NCBI GenBank assembly: GCA_002327525.1
Contig: DCWG01000125.1
Location: 1-64,000 of the forward strand
DNA length: 64,000 bases
Source: Gammaproteobacteria bacterium UBA2168
GTDB lineage: Bacteria > Pseudomonadota > Gammaproteobacteria > Pseudomonadales > Azotimanducaceae
Reading direction: 5' to 3'
Shown: positions 50,580-61,346 of the stretch, one piece after another
Numbering within the stretch: position 1 is the first letter of the stretch
Layout: each line of letters starts with the position of its first letter
The notes under the pieces: model-generated
What the model saw: only the letters and a program-made list of their open reading frames with translations
Told to the model about the DNA's origin: nothing
Databases searched by the model: none
Made by a program: the position numbers and the translations under genes

Positions 50580-51899
50580 GTGAAGCCAGTCTCTTGCGCT
50601 GTTGTGGCATTGGCCTTCTGTGCCCTGGCACCGATATCGGTATCAGCCGCCCAACTCGAAAGTCTGCGCCTGCACGAGAGCCCTGAATACACTCGGGTCG
50701 TTTTCGATACCACTGCGCCCGTGCGTTACCGGGCCATGGTGTTGGAGAATCCGCATCGTTTCGTCATTGATTTCGAAGATGTGAGCCTCGGTCCCGCCTT
50801 CGATCCGACCGCCGTTGCGCTGGGCCGCGACCGGGTTGACGGGGTACGTGTCGGCAGGCGTGGGGACGGCTATCGGATCGTGCTCGACGTGACCGCGAAA
50901 CTGCAGCCGAAAGACTTCACGTTGCTGCCGGTCGACCCCTACGGTCATCGGGTGGTGGTCGATCTATACGACACGGGTGCGCGCGCCGCACCACGTATCG
51001 TGGTGACGCAACCGCGCGGCAAGCGCGACGTCGTGGTGGCCGTGGACGCGGGTCATGGCGGGGAAGATCCGGGTGCGTTGGGGCCTGGCAGGCTGCAGGA
51101 GAAAACGGTGGTGCTCAGCATCGCACGCAAGCTCGAGGCCATGATCGATGCCGAGCCGGGATTCGATGCCTTTCTGGTGCGTGACGGAGACTACTACATC
51201 GGCCACGCCAAACGGCGACAGATCGCCCGCGATCGGCGAGCCGATCTGTTCGTCTCGATCCACGCCGACGGGTTCGAGAGTTCCCAGCCCAATGGTGCCT
51301 CGGTGTACACCCTCTCTGACCGGGGTGCCACCAGTGAAACGGCGGCCTATCTGGCGGACAAAGAAAACCGCTCGGACCTCATCGGTGGCGTGGGGACGAT
51401 CAGCCTGGACGACAAGCCGGACGGAGTGGCCGAAATTCTGCTCGATATATCGATGGACGCATTTCGTATCAGGAGTATCGAGGTGGGCGGATACATCCTC
51501 GAGCAACTCGGCAAGACCACGAAATTGCACAAGCAGCGGGTTGAACAGGCGGCGTTTCTGGTGCTCAAGGCTCCTGACGTTGCAAGTGTGCTGGTGGAGA
51601 CCGGTTTTATCTCGAACCCTGCGGAGGCACGCAGGCTCAACCAACGCGACTACCAGGAAGACCTGAGCCGAGCCATCGTGCGGGGCATCGCGATCTACAT
51701 GAATGAAAAACCGCCCACCGGAACCCTGCTGGCGTGGCAACGAGAACACGGCGGCGTGCGCTACACCATCAGCCGAGGCGATACGCTTTCCGAGATCGCC
51801 GTGCGCTATGGCGTGAGCGCGGAGCGCATACGTCGCGCCAACAAGCTGTCCAACGATGCCATACACGTTGGGCAGGTCATCATCATTCCAGCGGGTTGA
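50580..51899 (+). CDS. amiC: N-acetylmuramoyl-L-alanine amidase with AMIN and LysM domains
   Basis: A periplasmic zinc amidase that splits septal peptidoglycan for daughter-cell separation. The 439-residue precursor has a signal peptide (MKPVSCAVVALAFCALAPIS, cut after VSA), an AMIN domain (about 25-130; LRLHESPEYTRVVFDT, HRFVIDFEDV), and an Amidase_3 domain (about 150-375; VVAVDAGHGGEDPGA, SIHADGFESSQPNGASVYTL, SVLVETGFISNPAE). A C-terminal LysM (about 393-438; YTISRGDTLSEIAVRYGVSA) follows. The start is GTG 50580. AmiB and AmiC are alternatives; the domain layout with LysM and the position before mutL fit the pseudomonad AmiB/C type. Confidence 0.93.
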   Translation: MKPVSCAVVALAFCALAPISVSAAQLESLRLHESPEYTRVVFDTTAPVRYRAMVLENPHRFVIDFEDVSLGPAFDPTAVALGRDRVDGVRVGRRGDGYRIVLDVTAKLQPKDFTLLPVDPYGHRVVVDLYDTGARAAPRIVVTQPRGKRDVVVAVDAGHGGEDPGALGPGRLQEKTVVLSIARKLEAMIDAEPGFDAFLVRDGDYYIGHAKRRQIARDRRADLFVSIHADGFESSQPNGASVYTLSDRGATSETAAYLADKENRSDLIGGVGTISLDDKPDGVAEILLDISMDAFRIRSIEVGGYILEQLGKTTKLHKQRVEQAAFLVLKAPDVASVLVETGFISNPAEARRLNQRDYQEDLSRAIVRGIAIYMNEKPPTGTLLAWQREHGGVRYTISRGDTLSEIAVRYGVSAERIRRANKLSNDAIHVGQVIIIPAG

Positions 51900-51907
51900 G
51901 CCTGTCC

Positions 51908-53677
51908 ATGGCAGATCGTATCCATACCCTGGACGCCCACGTGGCCGATCAGATTGCGGCTGGAGAGGTCGTCGAGCGGCCGGCCTCGCTGGTGAAGGAG
52001 CTGGTGGAAAACAGTCTCGATGCCGGAGCTCGGCGCATCGAGATCAAGATCGAACAAGGCGGGGTCAAGCGCACCAGGGTCCGCGATGACGGACATGGCA
52101 TCCACCCGGACGATCTGCGCCTCGCACTCAGCCGTCACGCTACTAGCAAGATCATACGCGCAAACGATTTGATGGAAGTACAAAGCCTTGGATTCAGGGG
52201 TGAAGCGCTGGCGAGCATGGCATCGGTTGCGAGGCTCACGCTCACCTCGCTGGCGGTGGGAGAGCCCAGCGGTCATCGGCTGGTCGTGTCGGGCAGGAAG
52301 GAACTTTCGTTTGGCCCCGCGGCGCACACGCAGGGCACGACGGTCGATGTGGAGGATTTGTTTTTCAACACGCCGGCAAGGCGCAAGTTCCTGAAGACAC
52401 AGCGCACGGAAGCCAATCACGTGGATATGGCGGTGCGTCGTCTGAGCCTGGCGCATCCGGAAGTCGCGTTCGAAGTCGATCTCGGCATTCGCAAGCTGCA
52501 TCTGCCGGCTTCAGACATGCGCTTGCGTTTGGCGCGGGTACTCTCGGACGAGTTCGTCGCGCGCTCGGTCGAGCTCGACGAATGCTCGGGTGATCTGCGG
52601 CTGCATGGGTGGGTGGGGCTGCCGACGCTGTCCCGCAAACAGGCCGACCAGCAGTACTTTTTCGTCAACGCTCGTGTGGTACGTGACAAATTGGTCGGAC
52701 ACGCGGTGCGCCAGGCGTACCGGGATGTCCTGTTTCATGGCCGTCAGCCGGTATTCGTGCTCAGCCTGGATCTGCCGCCGTCCAGCGTCGACGTCAATGT
52801 GCACCCCACCAAGCACGAGGTGCGTTTTCGTGATGCGCGTCTCGTACACGACTTCGTATTCGGCACGCTCAATCGAGTGTTGCGTGATTTGCGTCCCGGC
52901 GATGTCGTTGCGCCCACGCATCTGCGGACGCGAGAACTGCCCGCCACCGCCCGTGGGCAGTACACGGGCCCGGCCGAATCGCCGCATTCGGGGCGCCAGA
53001 GCGATTTGCTCGCCACTCGCGACACCGTCGGGGCGCGAGTGGCTGAGAGGTTCGCGGAATATGTCAGTGTTGAGGACGAACGATCGGCCGGCGAGGTGCC
53101 GCCGCTCGGGTATGCCATCGCTCAGCTGCACGGTATCTACATCCTGGCGCAGAACGACGAAGGATTGGTGGTGGTGGACATGCACGCGGCGCACGAGCGT
53201 ATCACTTACGAGAAGCTGAAGGCGTCAGTGGGGTTGCATGAGACCGTGAGTCAGCGGCTGCTAGTGCCCCTGACGTTGAACGTGGGGGAGGCGGAAGCCG
53301 AGCTGGTGGAGATCGAGGCTAACCTGCTGTGTGAAACGGGTCTGGTACTGGAGCGCTCCGGTCAACAGAGCGTCACCGTACGCGAGGTACCGGCGCTGCT
53401 GGCGGGAGGTGATGTCGAGCAACTGGCGCGTGATGTACTGGGCGAGCTGGGTGGATCCCCGGGGCGGGAGATCAGCCAACGCACTGACGATCTGCTTGCG
53501 AGCATGGCCTGCCACACGTCGGTGCGCGCCAACCGGGTGCTGACGATAACGGAAATGAACGCTCTGCTGCGGGAAATGGAACAAACGGAGAATGCCGGTC
53601 AGTGCAATCATGGGCGGCCGACGTTCATGGCGCTGCCGCTCGAGGCACTCGACGCCATGTTCCTGCGCGGGCAGTAA
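51908..53677 (+). CDS. mutL: DNA mismatch repair protein MutL
   Basis: MutL links MutS to downstream repair steps. The 589-residue protein has the N-terminal GHKL ATPase (IAAGEVVERPASLVKELVENS, RDDGHGIHPDDLRLAL, RHATSKI, LGFRGEALASMASVA), and VNVHPTKHEVRF at the end of the N-terminal domain. The C-terminal dimer domain has QLHGIYILAQNDEGLVVVDMHAAHERI and CHTSVRANRVLTITEMNALL. No DQHA(X)2E(X)4E endonuclease motif is seen, as expected in lineages with MutH-type or Dam-independent MutL. ATG 51908; the stop overlaps miaA (TAATG). Confidence 0.96.
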   Translation: MADRIHTLDAHVADQIAAGEVVERPASLVKELVENSLDAGARRIEIKIEQGGVKRTRVRDDGHGIHPDDLRLALSRHATSKIIRANDLMEVQSLGFRGEALASMASVARLTLTSLAVGEPSGHRLVVSGRKELSFGPAAHTQGTTVDVEDLFFNTPARRKFLKTQRTEANHVDMAVRRLSLAHPEVAFEVDLGIRKLHLPASDMRLRLARVLSDEFVARSVELDECSGDLRLHGWVGLPTLSRKQADQQYFFVNARVVRDKLVGHAVRQAYRDVLFHGRQPVFVLSLDLPPSSVDVNVHPTKHEVRFRDARLVHDFVFGTLNRVLRDLRPGDVVAPTHLRTRELPATARGQYTGPAESPHSGRQSDLLATRDTVGARVAERFAEYVSVEDERSAGEVPPLGYAIAQLHGIYILAQNDEGLVVVDMHAAHERITYEKLKASVGLHETVSQRLLVPLTLNVGEAEAELVEIEANLLCETGLVLERSGQQSVTVREVPALLAGGDVEQLARDVLGELGGSPGREISQRTDDLLASMACHTSVRANRVLTITEMNALLREMEQTENAGQCNHGRPTFMALPLEALDAMFLRGQ

Positions 53678-54627
53678 TGGAGCCGATCGTCGTCACGCTC
53701 ACCGGGCCAACGGCGGCAGGTAAGACTGCGGTCGCCTGTGCGCTTGCCGATCTCATACCCTGCGCCCTAATCAGTATGGATTCGGCCATGGTCTACCGGG
53801 GCATGGACATCGGTACGGCCAAACCGACTGCGGATGAGAGAAAACGCTACCCGCATGCGCTGATCGACATACGCGATCCGGCACAGTCCTATTCCGCGGC
53901 CGATTTCGTGGCGGACGCTGATCGGGAAATCGACGCTGCGCTCAGGAAGGGACTGCTGCCGGTGGTGGTTGGTGGCACGATGCTCTATGCGCGCGCTTTC
54001 CGAGAGGGGCTGGCCAACCTGCCGTCCGCCGATGCGGGGATACGCAGCGTCATCGAACGGGATGCCCGCGAGCGCGGCTGGGCAGCGCTGCATGCCGAAC
54101 TCACCCAGGTGGACCCTCGTGCGGCGAGACTCATCCACCCCAACAACCCGCAACGATTGCAGCGTGCGTTGGAGGTATATCGAGCCACGGGGAAGCCGCT
54201 CAGCGAGTGGTGGGACGAGCAGACACCGGCCGATACGCGCGTTCGTCTCGGAGTGCGGTTGCGCGAATTTGCGGTGACGGTATCCGAGCGACACATACTG
54301 CATGAGCGTATAGCCGAGCGCTTTCGGCGGATGCTCGCGGCTGGATTCGAAGCGGAGGTCAGTGCGCTCCTCAAACGGGAAGATCTGGGCCCGGAACTGC
54401 CGTCCATGCGGGCTGTAGGCTATCGGCAGATGTGGTCCTACCTCAACGGAGAGGTCGGCGCCGAACAAATGTGCGAAAGTACCATCGCCGCCACTCGCCA
54501 GCTGGCCAAGAAGCAGCTCACCTGGTTGCGAGCCTGGCCGCACGTTCGCGTGCTGGAGGGCGATGCGGGCGCCCTGGCGCGGCAGATTGCGCGAACGGCG
54601 GTTGAGGATGGGGTGCATGGAGGGTGA
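53677..54627 (+). CDS. miaA: tRNA dimethylallyltransferase
   Basis: MiaA adds the dimethylallyl group to A37 of tRNAs reading UNN codons. The 316-residue protein has the P-loop LTGPTAAGKTAVACALAD, SMDSAMVYRGMDIGTAKP, HALIDIRDPAQSYSAADFVAD, VVVGGTMLYARAFREGL, NPQRLQRALEVYRATG and RAVGYRQMWSYLNGE, all standard. ATG 53677 shares an A with the mutL TAA (TAATG). hfq follows after a 223-base leader. Confidence 0.96.
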   Translation: MEPIVVTLTGPTAAGKTAVACALADLIPCALISMDSAMVYRGMDIGTAKPTADERKRYPHALIDIRDPAQSYSAADFVADADREIDAALRKGLLPVVVGGTMLYARAFREGLANLPSADAGIRSVIERDARERGWAALHAELTQVDPRAARLIHPNNPQRLQRALEVYRATGKPLSEWWDEQTPADTRVRLGVRLREFAVTVSERHILHERIAERFRRMLAAGFEAEVSALLKREDLGPELPSMRAVGYRQMWSYLNGEVGAEQMCESTIAATRQLAKKQLTWLRAWPHVRVLEGDAGALARQIARTAVEDGVHGG

Positions 54628-54785
54628 GCAAACCACGACAGGCTGCTAGTATGGTGCAGGATTGACCCTGCGGGATGCGGGCCCGGACCGTGGAAGCGCA
54701 GCGCCCTGAGGGCGGATATGACGAGTTGTCGAGGGAGGCCGCACGCGAGGTCTGCGATAGCTCGGAGAGATCGATCAGGACCAAA

Positions 54786-54809
54786 AGACGCCGGGGGAGT
54801 CTGGCGTCT
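54786..54809 (+). promoter_or_regulatory. hfq leader hairpin before an A-rich ribosome-binding site
   Basis: The 223-base miaA-hfq gap has AGACGCC (54786-54792) and GGCGTCT (54803-54809), a perfect 7 bp stem with a 10-base loop, 41 bases before the hfq start. After it comes an A-run and GGAG just before ATG 54851. A-rich leaders near hfq are plausible Hfq contact sites for autoregulation; that is inference. The stem lacks a U-tract, so it is not a good terminator. Nothing else in the gap was identified. Confidence 0.4.
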
Positions 54810-54850
54810 CGGACAAGCGAAGGGCTGAAACAAAAAAAAGGAGAGATGCA

Positions 54851-55096
54851 ATGTCCAAGGGGCACTCGTTACAAGACCCTTATCTCAATACGCTACGCAA
54901 GGAACGCATACCGGTGTCGATATATCTGGTGAACGGGATCAAGTTGCAGGGGCAGATCGAATCGTTCGACCAGTTTGTTGTGTTGCTGCGCAATTCCGTC
55001 AGCCAGATGGTATACAAGCATGCCATCTCAACCGTCGTTCCATCCCGTAGCGTGCGCCTGTCGAACAATAGCGGTGAGGACGAGTCCGAGGACTAG
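54851..55096 (+). CDS. hfq: RNA chaperone Hfq
   Basis: Hfq is the hexameric Sm-like protein that pairs small RNAs with mRNAs. The 81-residue protein begins [20 protein letters not shown] (Q8 and the proximal-face residues), has Sm1 [20 protein letters not shown] and Sm2 [14 protein letters not shown], and a short acidic tail NSGEDESED. The tail is much shorter than in E. coli but typical of pseudomonads. It is followed by a repeat element, then hflX. Confidence 0.97.
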   Translation: MSKGHSLQDPYLNTLRKERIPVSIYLVNGIKLQGQIESFDQFVVLLRNSVSQMVYKHAISTVVPSRSVRLSNNSGEDESED

Positions 55097-55147
55097 GCTC
55101 CGCAGGGGTCTGGAATCGAAACGTTCTTGAACGCGGCCCCTGTTCAG

Positions 55148-55323
55148 CCTGGATTGTTCATGAATAGTCTACTGCGGTCGCCGATAGCAGTAAGAACACA
55201 GGGCGTGCTGCCGCCAGGTGCTCGACGTACTATCGAGTACGCCTGGGCGCCTTCTGGTCCGCGCCACCCCGTGTTTTCACTACTCTTCTCGCCCTCGCTA
55301 CGACCATGCATGAATAATCCAAG
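55148..55323. mobile_element. MITE-like element E3 with ~22-bp terminal inverted repeats
   Basis: The 240-base hfq-hflX gap contains a long imperfect palindrome. The ends 55148-55169 (begins CCTGGATTGTTCATGAATAG) and 55302-55323 are inverted copies matching at 18 of 22 positions. Inward symmetry continues weakly (GAACACAGGGCGTG against CACCCCGTGTTTTC). The centre has GTGCTCGA (loop CGTACTA) TCGAGTAC, an 8 bp stem with one G-T pair. The right flank is CTAG; the left is TCAG, so the target duplication is unclear. The CCTGGAT start resembles element E2. No coding frame is present. Confidence 0.5.
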
Positions 55324-55336
55324 CTAGGAAACCATT

Positions 55337-56614
55337 TTGTCATTCATCGATCGCCCGGATGCGGGCAACAAGGCTCTGCTCCTGCATGTGCACCTGGAGT
55401 CGGCCGAAGGTTATGACCCGGGTGAATTCAACGAGTTGACCCGCTCGCTGGGGCTCGATGTGGTGGCCGAGATCACTGCCTCACGCCGCACGCCGCATCC
55501 CCGCTGGTTTGTCGGTTCGGGCAAGGTCGAAGAGCTCGAACGCGCTTTCCGGGAGGCAGATGCGGACATTCTGCTCGTCGATCAGGAGCTGAGCGCGGGT
55601 CAGCAGCGGAATCTCGAAAAACGCCTGGATGCCCGGGTCATGACCCGCACAGAGGTGATTCTGCAGATATTCAGCGAGCGCGCACGCACTTTCGAGGGGC
55701 AGTTGCAGGTGGAGCTGGCGCAGCTGAAACACGCGCAAACCAGGCTCGTGCGCGGCTGGACCCATCTCGACCGCCAAAAGGGCGGCGTTCGTCAGCGTGG
55801 TGCGGGTGAGACGCAGATCGAGCTCGATCAACGGATGCTTGCCGCTCGCATCCGGGCCACCGAGAGGCGCCTGGCGAGGGTACAGAAACGCCGGGCTCAG
55901 GGTCGACGCCGTCGCCATCGCACGGCTGCGCGCACGGTTTCGCTGGTGGGCTACACCAACGCCGGGAAGTCCACCCTGTTCAATGCGCTGACGGACGGCG
56001 AGGCGCTGGTGCAGAACAAACTGTTCGCCACACTCGATCCCACGATGCGCAAGCTCTCGCTGCCGGGACTCGAAGATGTGGTGCTGGCCGATACCGTGGG
56101 CTTCGTCAGCCGCCTGCCCCATTCGTTGGTCGAAGCGTTCAAAGCGACGCTGGAGGAGGTGAGCAACGCCGATCTGCTGCTGCACGTGGTGGATGCGAGC
56201 TACCCGCAGTGCCGCTTGCGCATAGAGCAGGTGGAAGACGTGTTGCGTGAGATAGGCGCGGAAGAGATCCCCTGCATTTTTGTGCTCAACAAAGCCGACC
56301 TGGTGACCGGCGAGGTGCCGGTGCTCCAGGGGATCGAGGCTCCGGTGTTGGTGAGTGCCCTCGAAGGCAGCGGTCTCGACTTACTCTGCGCGCGCATTGC
56401 CGCCGCACTCGGTGTCCTGCCGGCACCGGTGCATGTGGTGCTGGCACCGGATGCGGGCAGTACGCGGGCACGTCTGTATGCACTCGGCGCGGTGCTCGAC
56501 GAGTCTGTGACCGAAGACGGACGGATAGCCCTGAGGGTGCAGGCTGACCAGCGGCTGCTGGAGGATTTGCGCCGCGAACCCCGGTGTTCGGTGGCATCCG
56601 TCAAAAAAGGGTAG
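55337..56614 (+). CDS. hflX: Ribosome-associated GTPase HflX
   Basis: HflX is a GTPase that splits stalled ribosomes under stress. The 425-residue protein has the N-terminal HflX domain (ALLLHVHLESAEGYDPGEFN, HPRWFVGSGKVEEL, VDQELSAGQQRNLEK, TRTEVILQIFSERARTFEGQ), the coiled GAGETQIELDQRML region, and the G domain VSLVGYTNAGKSTLFNAL, DTVGFVSRLPHSLVEAF and FVLNKADLV. The start is TTG 55337, 13 bases after repeat element E3. hflK follows after a 158-base gap. Confidence 0.95.
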   Translation: MSFIDRPDAGNKALLLHVHLESAEGYDPGEFNELTRSLGLDVVAEITASRRTPHPRWFVGSGKVEELERAFREADADILLVDQELSAGQQRNLEKRLDARVMTRTEVILQIFSERARTFEGQLQVELAQLKHAQTRLVRGWTHLDRQKGGVRQRGAGETQIELDQRMLAARIRATERRLARVQKRRAQGRRRRHRTAARTVSLVGYTNAGKSTLFNALTDGEALVQNKLFATLDPTMRKLSLPGLEDVVLADTVGFVSRLPHSLVEAFKATLEEVSNADLLLHVVDASYPQCRLRIEQVEDVLREIGAEEIPCIFVLNKADLVTGEVPVLQGIEAPVLVSALEGSGLDLLCARIAAALGVLPAPVHVVLAPDAGSTRARLYALGAVLDESVTEDGRIALRVQADQRLLEDLRREPRCSVASVKKG

Positions 56615-56772
56615 AATCTCTTCTGCCGGATGGGCCCGGCCCGGCGGTATGGATTTGCGTATTGGCGTGTGTCCACTAGAATTTCCTCCCTGCCTGCGAA
56701 AGTCGGATCGATGAGGACGGACAGCGCGGCAGGACGACATCGACAACAGAGTGATCAGTCTACGGAGTAACA

Positions 56773-57897
56773 ATGGCTTGGAATGAACCAGGTGGTGGAG
56801 ACAAAGACCCCTGGGGAAGTCGGGGTGACCAGGGTCCGCCCGATCTGGACGAGGCGTTCAAGAAACTGCAATCGCAGCTTACCGGTATTTTCGGTGGCGG
56901 CGGCAGGGGTGGGGGCGGCCGCGGCTTCAACAGCAGCCTCGTGGGGCTGGCGCTGGTGGTGGTGGCAGTCGGCTACTCGCTGTTCGGGCTCTATCAGATC
57001 GACCAGGGAGAACGCGGCGTGGTGTTCCGCTTCGGCGCGGTACAGGAAACCTCCAAGCTGCCCGGCCTGCACTGGAATCCGCCCATCATCGACGTCGTAC
57101 AAAAAGTCAACGTGACGCAGATGCAGTCGCACAAGCACCAGGCGCTCATGCTCACCGAAGATGAGAACATCGTCGATGTCAGCCTGACGGTTCAATATGT
57201 GGTTAACGATCCCGTGGCCTGGGTTGTCATGGTGCGCGATCCGCGCAGCAGCCTCGGCAATGCCACGGAGAGTGCGCTACGCCATGTCGTGGGGGGCACC
57301 ATCATGGACCGCGTCATCACCGATGGGCGGGCGGACATCCAGACAGAAGTGGAGCAGCGCCTGCAGTCCTATCTCGACCGCTATGGAACCGGTATCCAGG
57401 TGAGCAAGGTCAACATCGACGAGAGTGCACCGCCCAACCAGGTGCGCGAAGCGTTCAACGATGTGCAGCGGGCCAAGGAGGACGAACAGCGCGTCATCAA
57501 CGAGGCCAACGCCTTCGCGGAACAGATCATTCCGGAGGCCCGGGGTGGGGCTCAGAAGCTGATCGAAGAGGCCAGTGGTTACCGGGAACAGGTGATCGCG
57601 AGAGCCGAAGGTGAGACACAGCGTTTCGAGAAGTTGCTCGCCGAATATCTGCTGGCAAAAGAAGTCACACGTAACCGGCTGTATATCGATGCGCTGGAAT
57701 CGGTGCTTTCCAACAGCTCCAAAGTCATGGTGGACGTTGATGGTGGCAACAACCTGATGTACCTGCCACTCGACAAGCTCACCCAGCAGGCGGCGGCGAG
57801 TGCAGGCAGTCCGGAATCCGTACGCAGCATCGCCGATGCGGTGATGCGCGAACTCAACAACCGCGCCGGATCAGGGCGCGTGCGCGACACGCGCTGA
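56773..57897 (+). CDS. hflK: FtsH protease modulator HflK
   Basis: HflK, with HflC, forms a membrane complex that controls FtsH. The 374-residue protein has a Gly/Pro-rich cytoplasmic N-terminus (MAWNEPGGGDKDPWGSRGDQ), a TM segment near residues 56-77 (LVGLALVVVAVGYSLFGLYQ), then the SPFH/band-7 domain (QGERGVVFRFGAVQETSKLPGLHWNPP). A long helical region follows (REAFNDVQRAKEDEQRVINE...). ATG 56773. hflC follows after ten bases. Confidence 0.95.
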   Translation: MAWNEPGGGDKDPWGSRGDQGPPDLDEAFKKLQSQLTGIFGGGGRGGGGRGFNSSLVGLALVVVAVGYSLFGLYQIDQGERGVVFRFGAVQETSKLPGLHWNPPIIDVVQKVNVTQMQSHKHQALMLTEDENIVDVSLTVQYVVNDPVAWVVMVRDPRSSLGNATESALRHVVGGTIMDRVITDGRADIQTEVEQRLQSYLDRYGTGIQVSKVNIDESAPPNQVREAFNDVQRAKEDEQRVINEANAFAEQIIPEARGGAQKLIEEASGYREQVIARAEGETQRFEKLLAEYLLAKEVTRNRLYIDALESVLSNSSKVMVDVDGGNNLMYLPLDKLTQQAAASAGSPESVRSIADAVMRELNNRAGSGRVRDTR

Positions 57898-57907
57898 GGA
57901 TAGACAC

Positions 57908-58777
57908 ATGAATCTGCGTGCTTTCATTCTATTCATCATCGCGGCGGCGATCCTGTTCGTACTTACGAACAGCATCTATCAGATCAAGCAAACGGAACGC
58001 GCGATACTCTTGAGATTCGGCGCGGTGAGTGAGGCTGACGTCGCGCCGGGACTGCATTTCAAGTTGCCAATCGCCGAACAAGTGCACAAGTTCGACGCGC
58101 GTGTAATCATGCTCGACTCGAGCCCCGAAACCTACTTCACGCTGGAAAAGAAACCGCTGATCGTCGACTCCTTCGCGAAGTGGCGAATTCAGGACGTGCA
58201 GAAGTATTATCAGGCGAGCACGGGAGACGAGCGGCGCGCCATGCGGGTGTTGCAAGAGCGCGTGAGCGCCGGGCTGCGCAACCAGATCAGCCGCCGCGAT
58301 ATGCACGAGGTCATATCGGGTGAGCGCGACCAGCTGATGCAGGAACTCACGGCGGCGCTCAACCGGCGCATGAAGGAAGAGATGGGCGTGGAGGTCATCG
58401 ACGTGCGCGTGAAGCGCATCGATCTGCCGACGGAAGCGTCCAGCGCCGTGTATGACCGCATGAACTCCGAGCGGGAAATCGAAGCCCGCCAGTACCGTGC
58501 CCAGGGTGAGGAACTTGCCCGGGGTATTCGCGCTGATGCCGAACGCCAGACGGTGGTCATCGAGGCGGAGGCCTATCGCGAGAGTGAACAACTTCGGGGG
58601 GAGGGCGATGCGCGCTCGGCATCGATCTACGCGGGTGCCTTCACCAAGGATCCGGAGTTCTACGAGTTCTATCGCAGCATCAACGCGTACGCGAAAGTGT
58701 TCAGCAACAAAGGCGACCTGCTGATCCTCGATCCGAACGGTGAGTTCTTCAAATACCTCAAGAGCAACGAGGGCTGA
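57908..58777 (+). CDS. hflC: FtsH protease modulator HflC
   Basis: A 289-residue partner of HflK with an N-terminal TM anchor (AFILFIIAAAILFVLTNSIY) and a band-7 domain (ERAILLRFGAVSEADVAPGLHFKLP, IMLDSSPETYFTLEKKPLIVDSFAKW). A coiled region with VEVIDVRVKRIDLPTEASSAVYDRMNSERE precedes the C-terminal FYEFYRSINAYAKVF and DGEFF-like end. The small DUF2065 gene that often follows hflC is absent; hisZ begins 60 bases downstream. Confidence 0.95.
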   Translation: MNLRAFILFIIAAAILFVLTNSIYQIKQTERAILLRFGAVSEADVAPGLHFKLPIAEQVHKFDARVIMLDSSPETYFTLEKKPLIVDSFAKWRIQDVQKYYQASTGDERRAMRVLQERVSAGLRNQISRRDMHEVISGERDQLMQELTAALNRRMKEEMGVEVIDVRVKRIDLPTEASSAVYDRMNSEREIEARQYRAQGEELARGIRADAERQTVVIEAEAYRESEQLRGEGDARSASIYAGAFTKDPEFYEFYRSINAYAKVFSNKGDLLILDPNGEFFKYLKSNEG

Positions 58778-58837
58778 TGCCTGTTTACTGCTTGCTCCAC
58801 TAGCTGCTGGCCAACGGGCTAAAATCGTAGAGCGAAC

Positions 58838-59995
58838 ATGAAGCGTTACAACTGGCGTTTGCCCGAAGGGGTGGGAGAATTGCTGCCGCCTCGCGCATGG
58901 GATCTGGAAATGATCCGCCGTTGTGTACTCGACCTTTTCCACTCATGGGGTTTCGAGTACGTCGAACCTCCCATCATCGAATATCTGGATTCCCTGCTGG
59001 TGGCAGGCGGCAGCGACCTGGATCTACAGACGCTCAAGGTCGTCGATCAGCGCTCGGGCAGGATGATGGGCGTGCGCGCCGACATCACGTCGCAAACTGC
59101 GCGCATCGATGCCCATAGCTTGCGAGCAGGCGGTATCACGAGGCTGTGTTACGCAGGCACGGTGGTACATGCCAATCCTGCCGCGACCCTGGAGTCGCGT
59201 GTGCCCATCAAGGCGGGAGCGGAACTGTTCGGCGACGCCAGCCTCGCTGCGGATGCGGAGGTCGTTGCGCTGATGTTGGAATCGCTGCGGCGCAGCGGTG
59301 TGGAAACGCCGGTGCTAGTGGTTGGGCACATGGGGGTGTACAACGCGCTGGTGAACGCACTGGGCGAAGAGACGGAGTTCGATACGCAGGCACTGTTCGA
59401 AGCGGTGCAAAGCAAGTCGGAAACCGATATCGCACAATTGCTCGGTGACGGCGAAGCCGCGGACCAACTGGTGCGCTTGCCCACGCTCATGGGGGCGGTG
59501 GATTCGCTGGCGGATACACGCAGCGCGCTCACGAACGCCGACGCGCTGGCGGCCGTGGATGCGCTGGCAGAACTGGTTGATCTGGTGAAGATGCGGTGCA
59601 CGCAGGTAGAGTTGCGTTACGACCTGGCGGAACTGGCCGGTTACGGTTACCACAATGGTCCGGTGTTTGCCGCTTTTCATGGTGACCACGGCAGAGTGCT
59701 GGCTCGCGGCGGTCGATACGACGGTGTCGGTGCGGTATTCGGACGTGCCCGGCCCGCCACGGGATTCGATGTGAATCTCAGCCGGCTCATCGGTGCGTCG
59801 ACCCCGGAGTGTGGTTGCATATTTGCACCTTGGAGAGCGGGCGATGGCGAAGATCTGCAGGGTCGAATCGATACGCTGCGCTCGCAGGGTGAGCGGGTAG
59901 TCTCCGCGCTCGCCGCGGGACAGAGCGCACCGGCCGGTTGCGACCGGCAACTGGTTCTTAAGGGCGGGGTGTGGCAGGTCCATTCAATTCAATGA
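58838..59995 (+). CDS. hisZ: ATP phosphoribosyltransferase regulatory subunit
   Basis: HisZ is a catalytically inactive histidyl-tRNA synthetase paralogue that activates the short form of HisG. The 385-residue protein begins WRLPEGVGELLPPRAWDLE, has FEYVEPPIIEYLDSL, RMMGVRADITSQTARIDAHS, TRLCYAGTVVHA and ARGGRYDGVGAVFGRARPATGF, but lacks the anticodon domain. Its presence implies a short HisG elsewhere. It lies between hflC and purA, the usual gammaproteobacterial order. Confidence 0.95.
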   Translation: MKRYNWRLPEGVGELLPPRAWDLEMIRRCVLDLFHSWGFEYVEPPIIEYLDSLLVAGGSDLDLQTLKVVDQRSGRMMGVRADITSQTARIDAHSLRAGGITRLCYAGTVVHANPAATLESRVPIKAGAELFGDASLAADAEVVALMLESLRRSGVETPVLVVGHMGVYNALVNALGEETEFDTQALFEAVQSKSETDIAQLLGDGEAADQLVRLPTLMGAVDSLADTRSALTNADALAAVDALAELVDLVKMRCTQVELRYDLAELAGYGYHNGPVFAAFHGDHGRVLARGGRYDGVGAVFGRARPATGFDVNLSRLIGASTPECGCIFAPWRAGDGEDLQGRIDTLRSQGERVVSALAAGQSAPAGCDRQLVLKGGVWQVHSIQ

Positions 59996-60030
59996 TCCGT
60001 TCGTGGACATCGGTAAGCCAGTGAAGGTAG

Positions 60031-61332
<1,302 letters not shown>

Positions 61333-61346
61333 GCGGAGGCATCGCC

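Noticed and set aside
55127-55327. A 66-residue frame between hfq and hflX
   Set aside because: It lies across the inverted-repeat element E3; its sequence is what a palindromic insert gives by chance.
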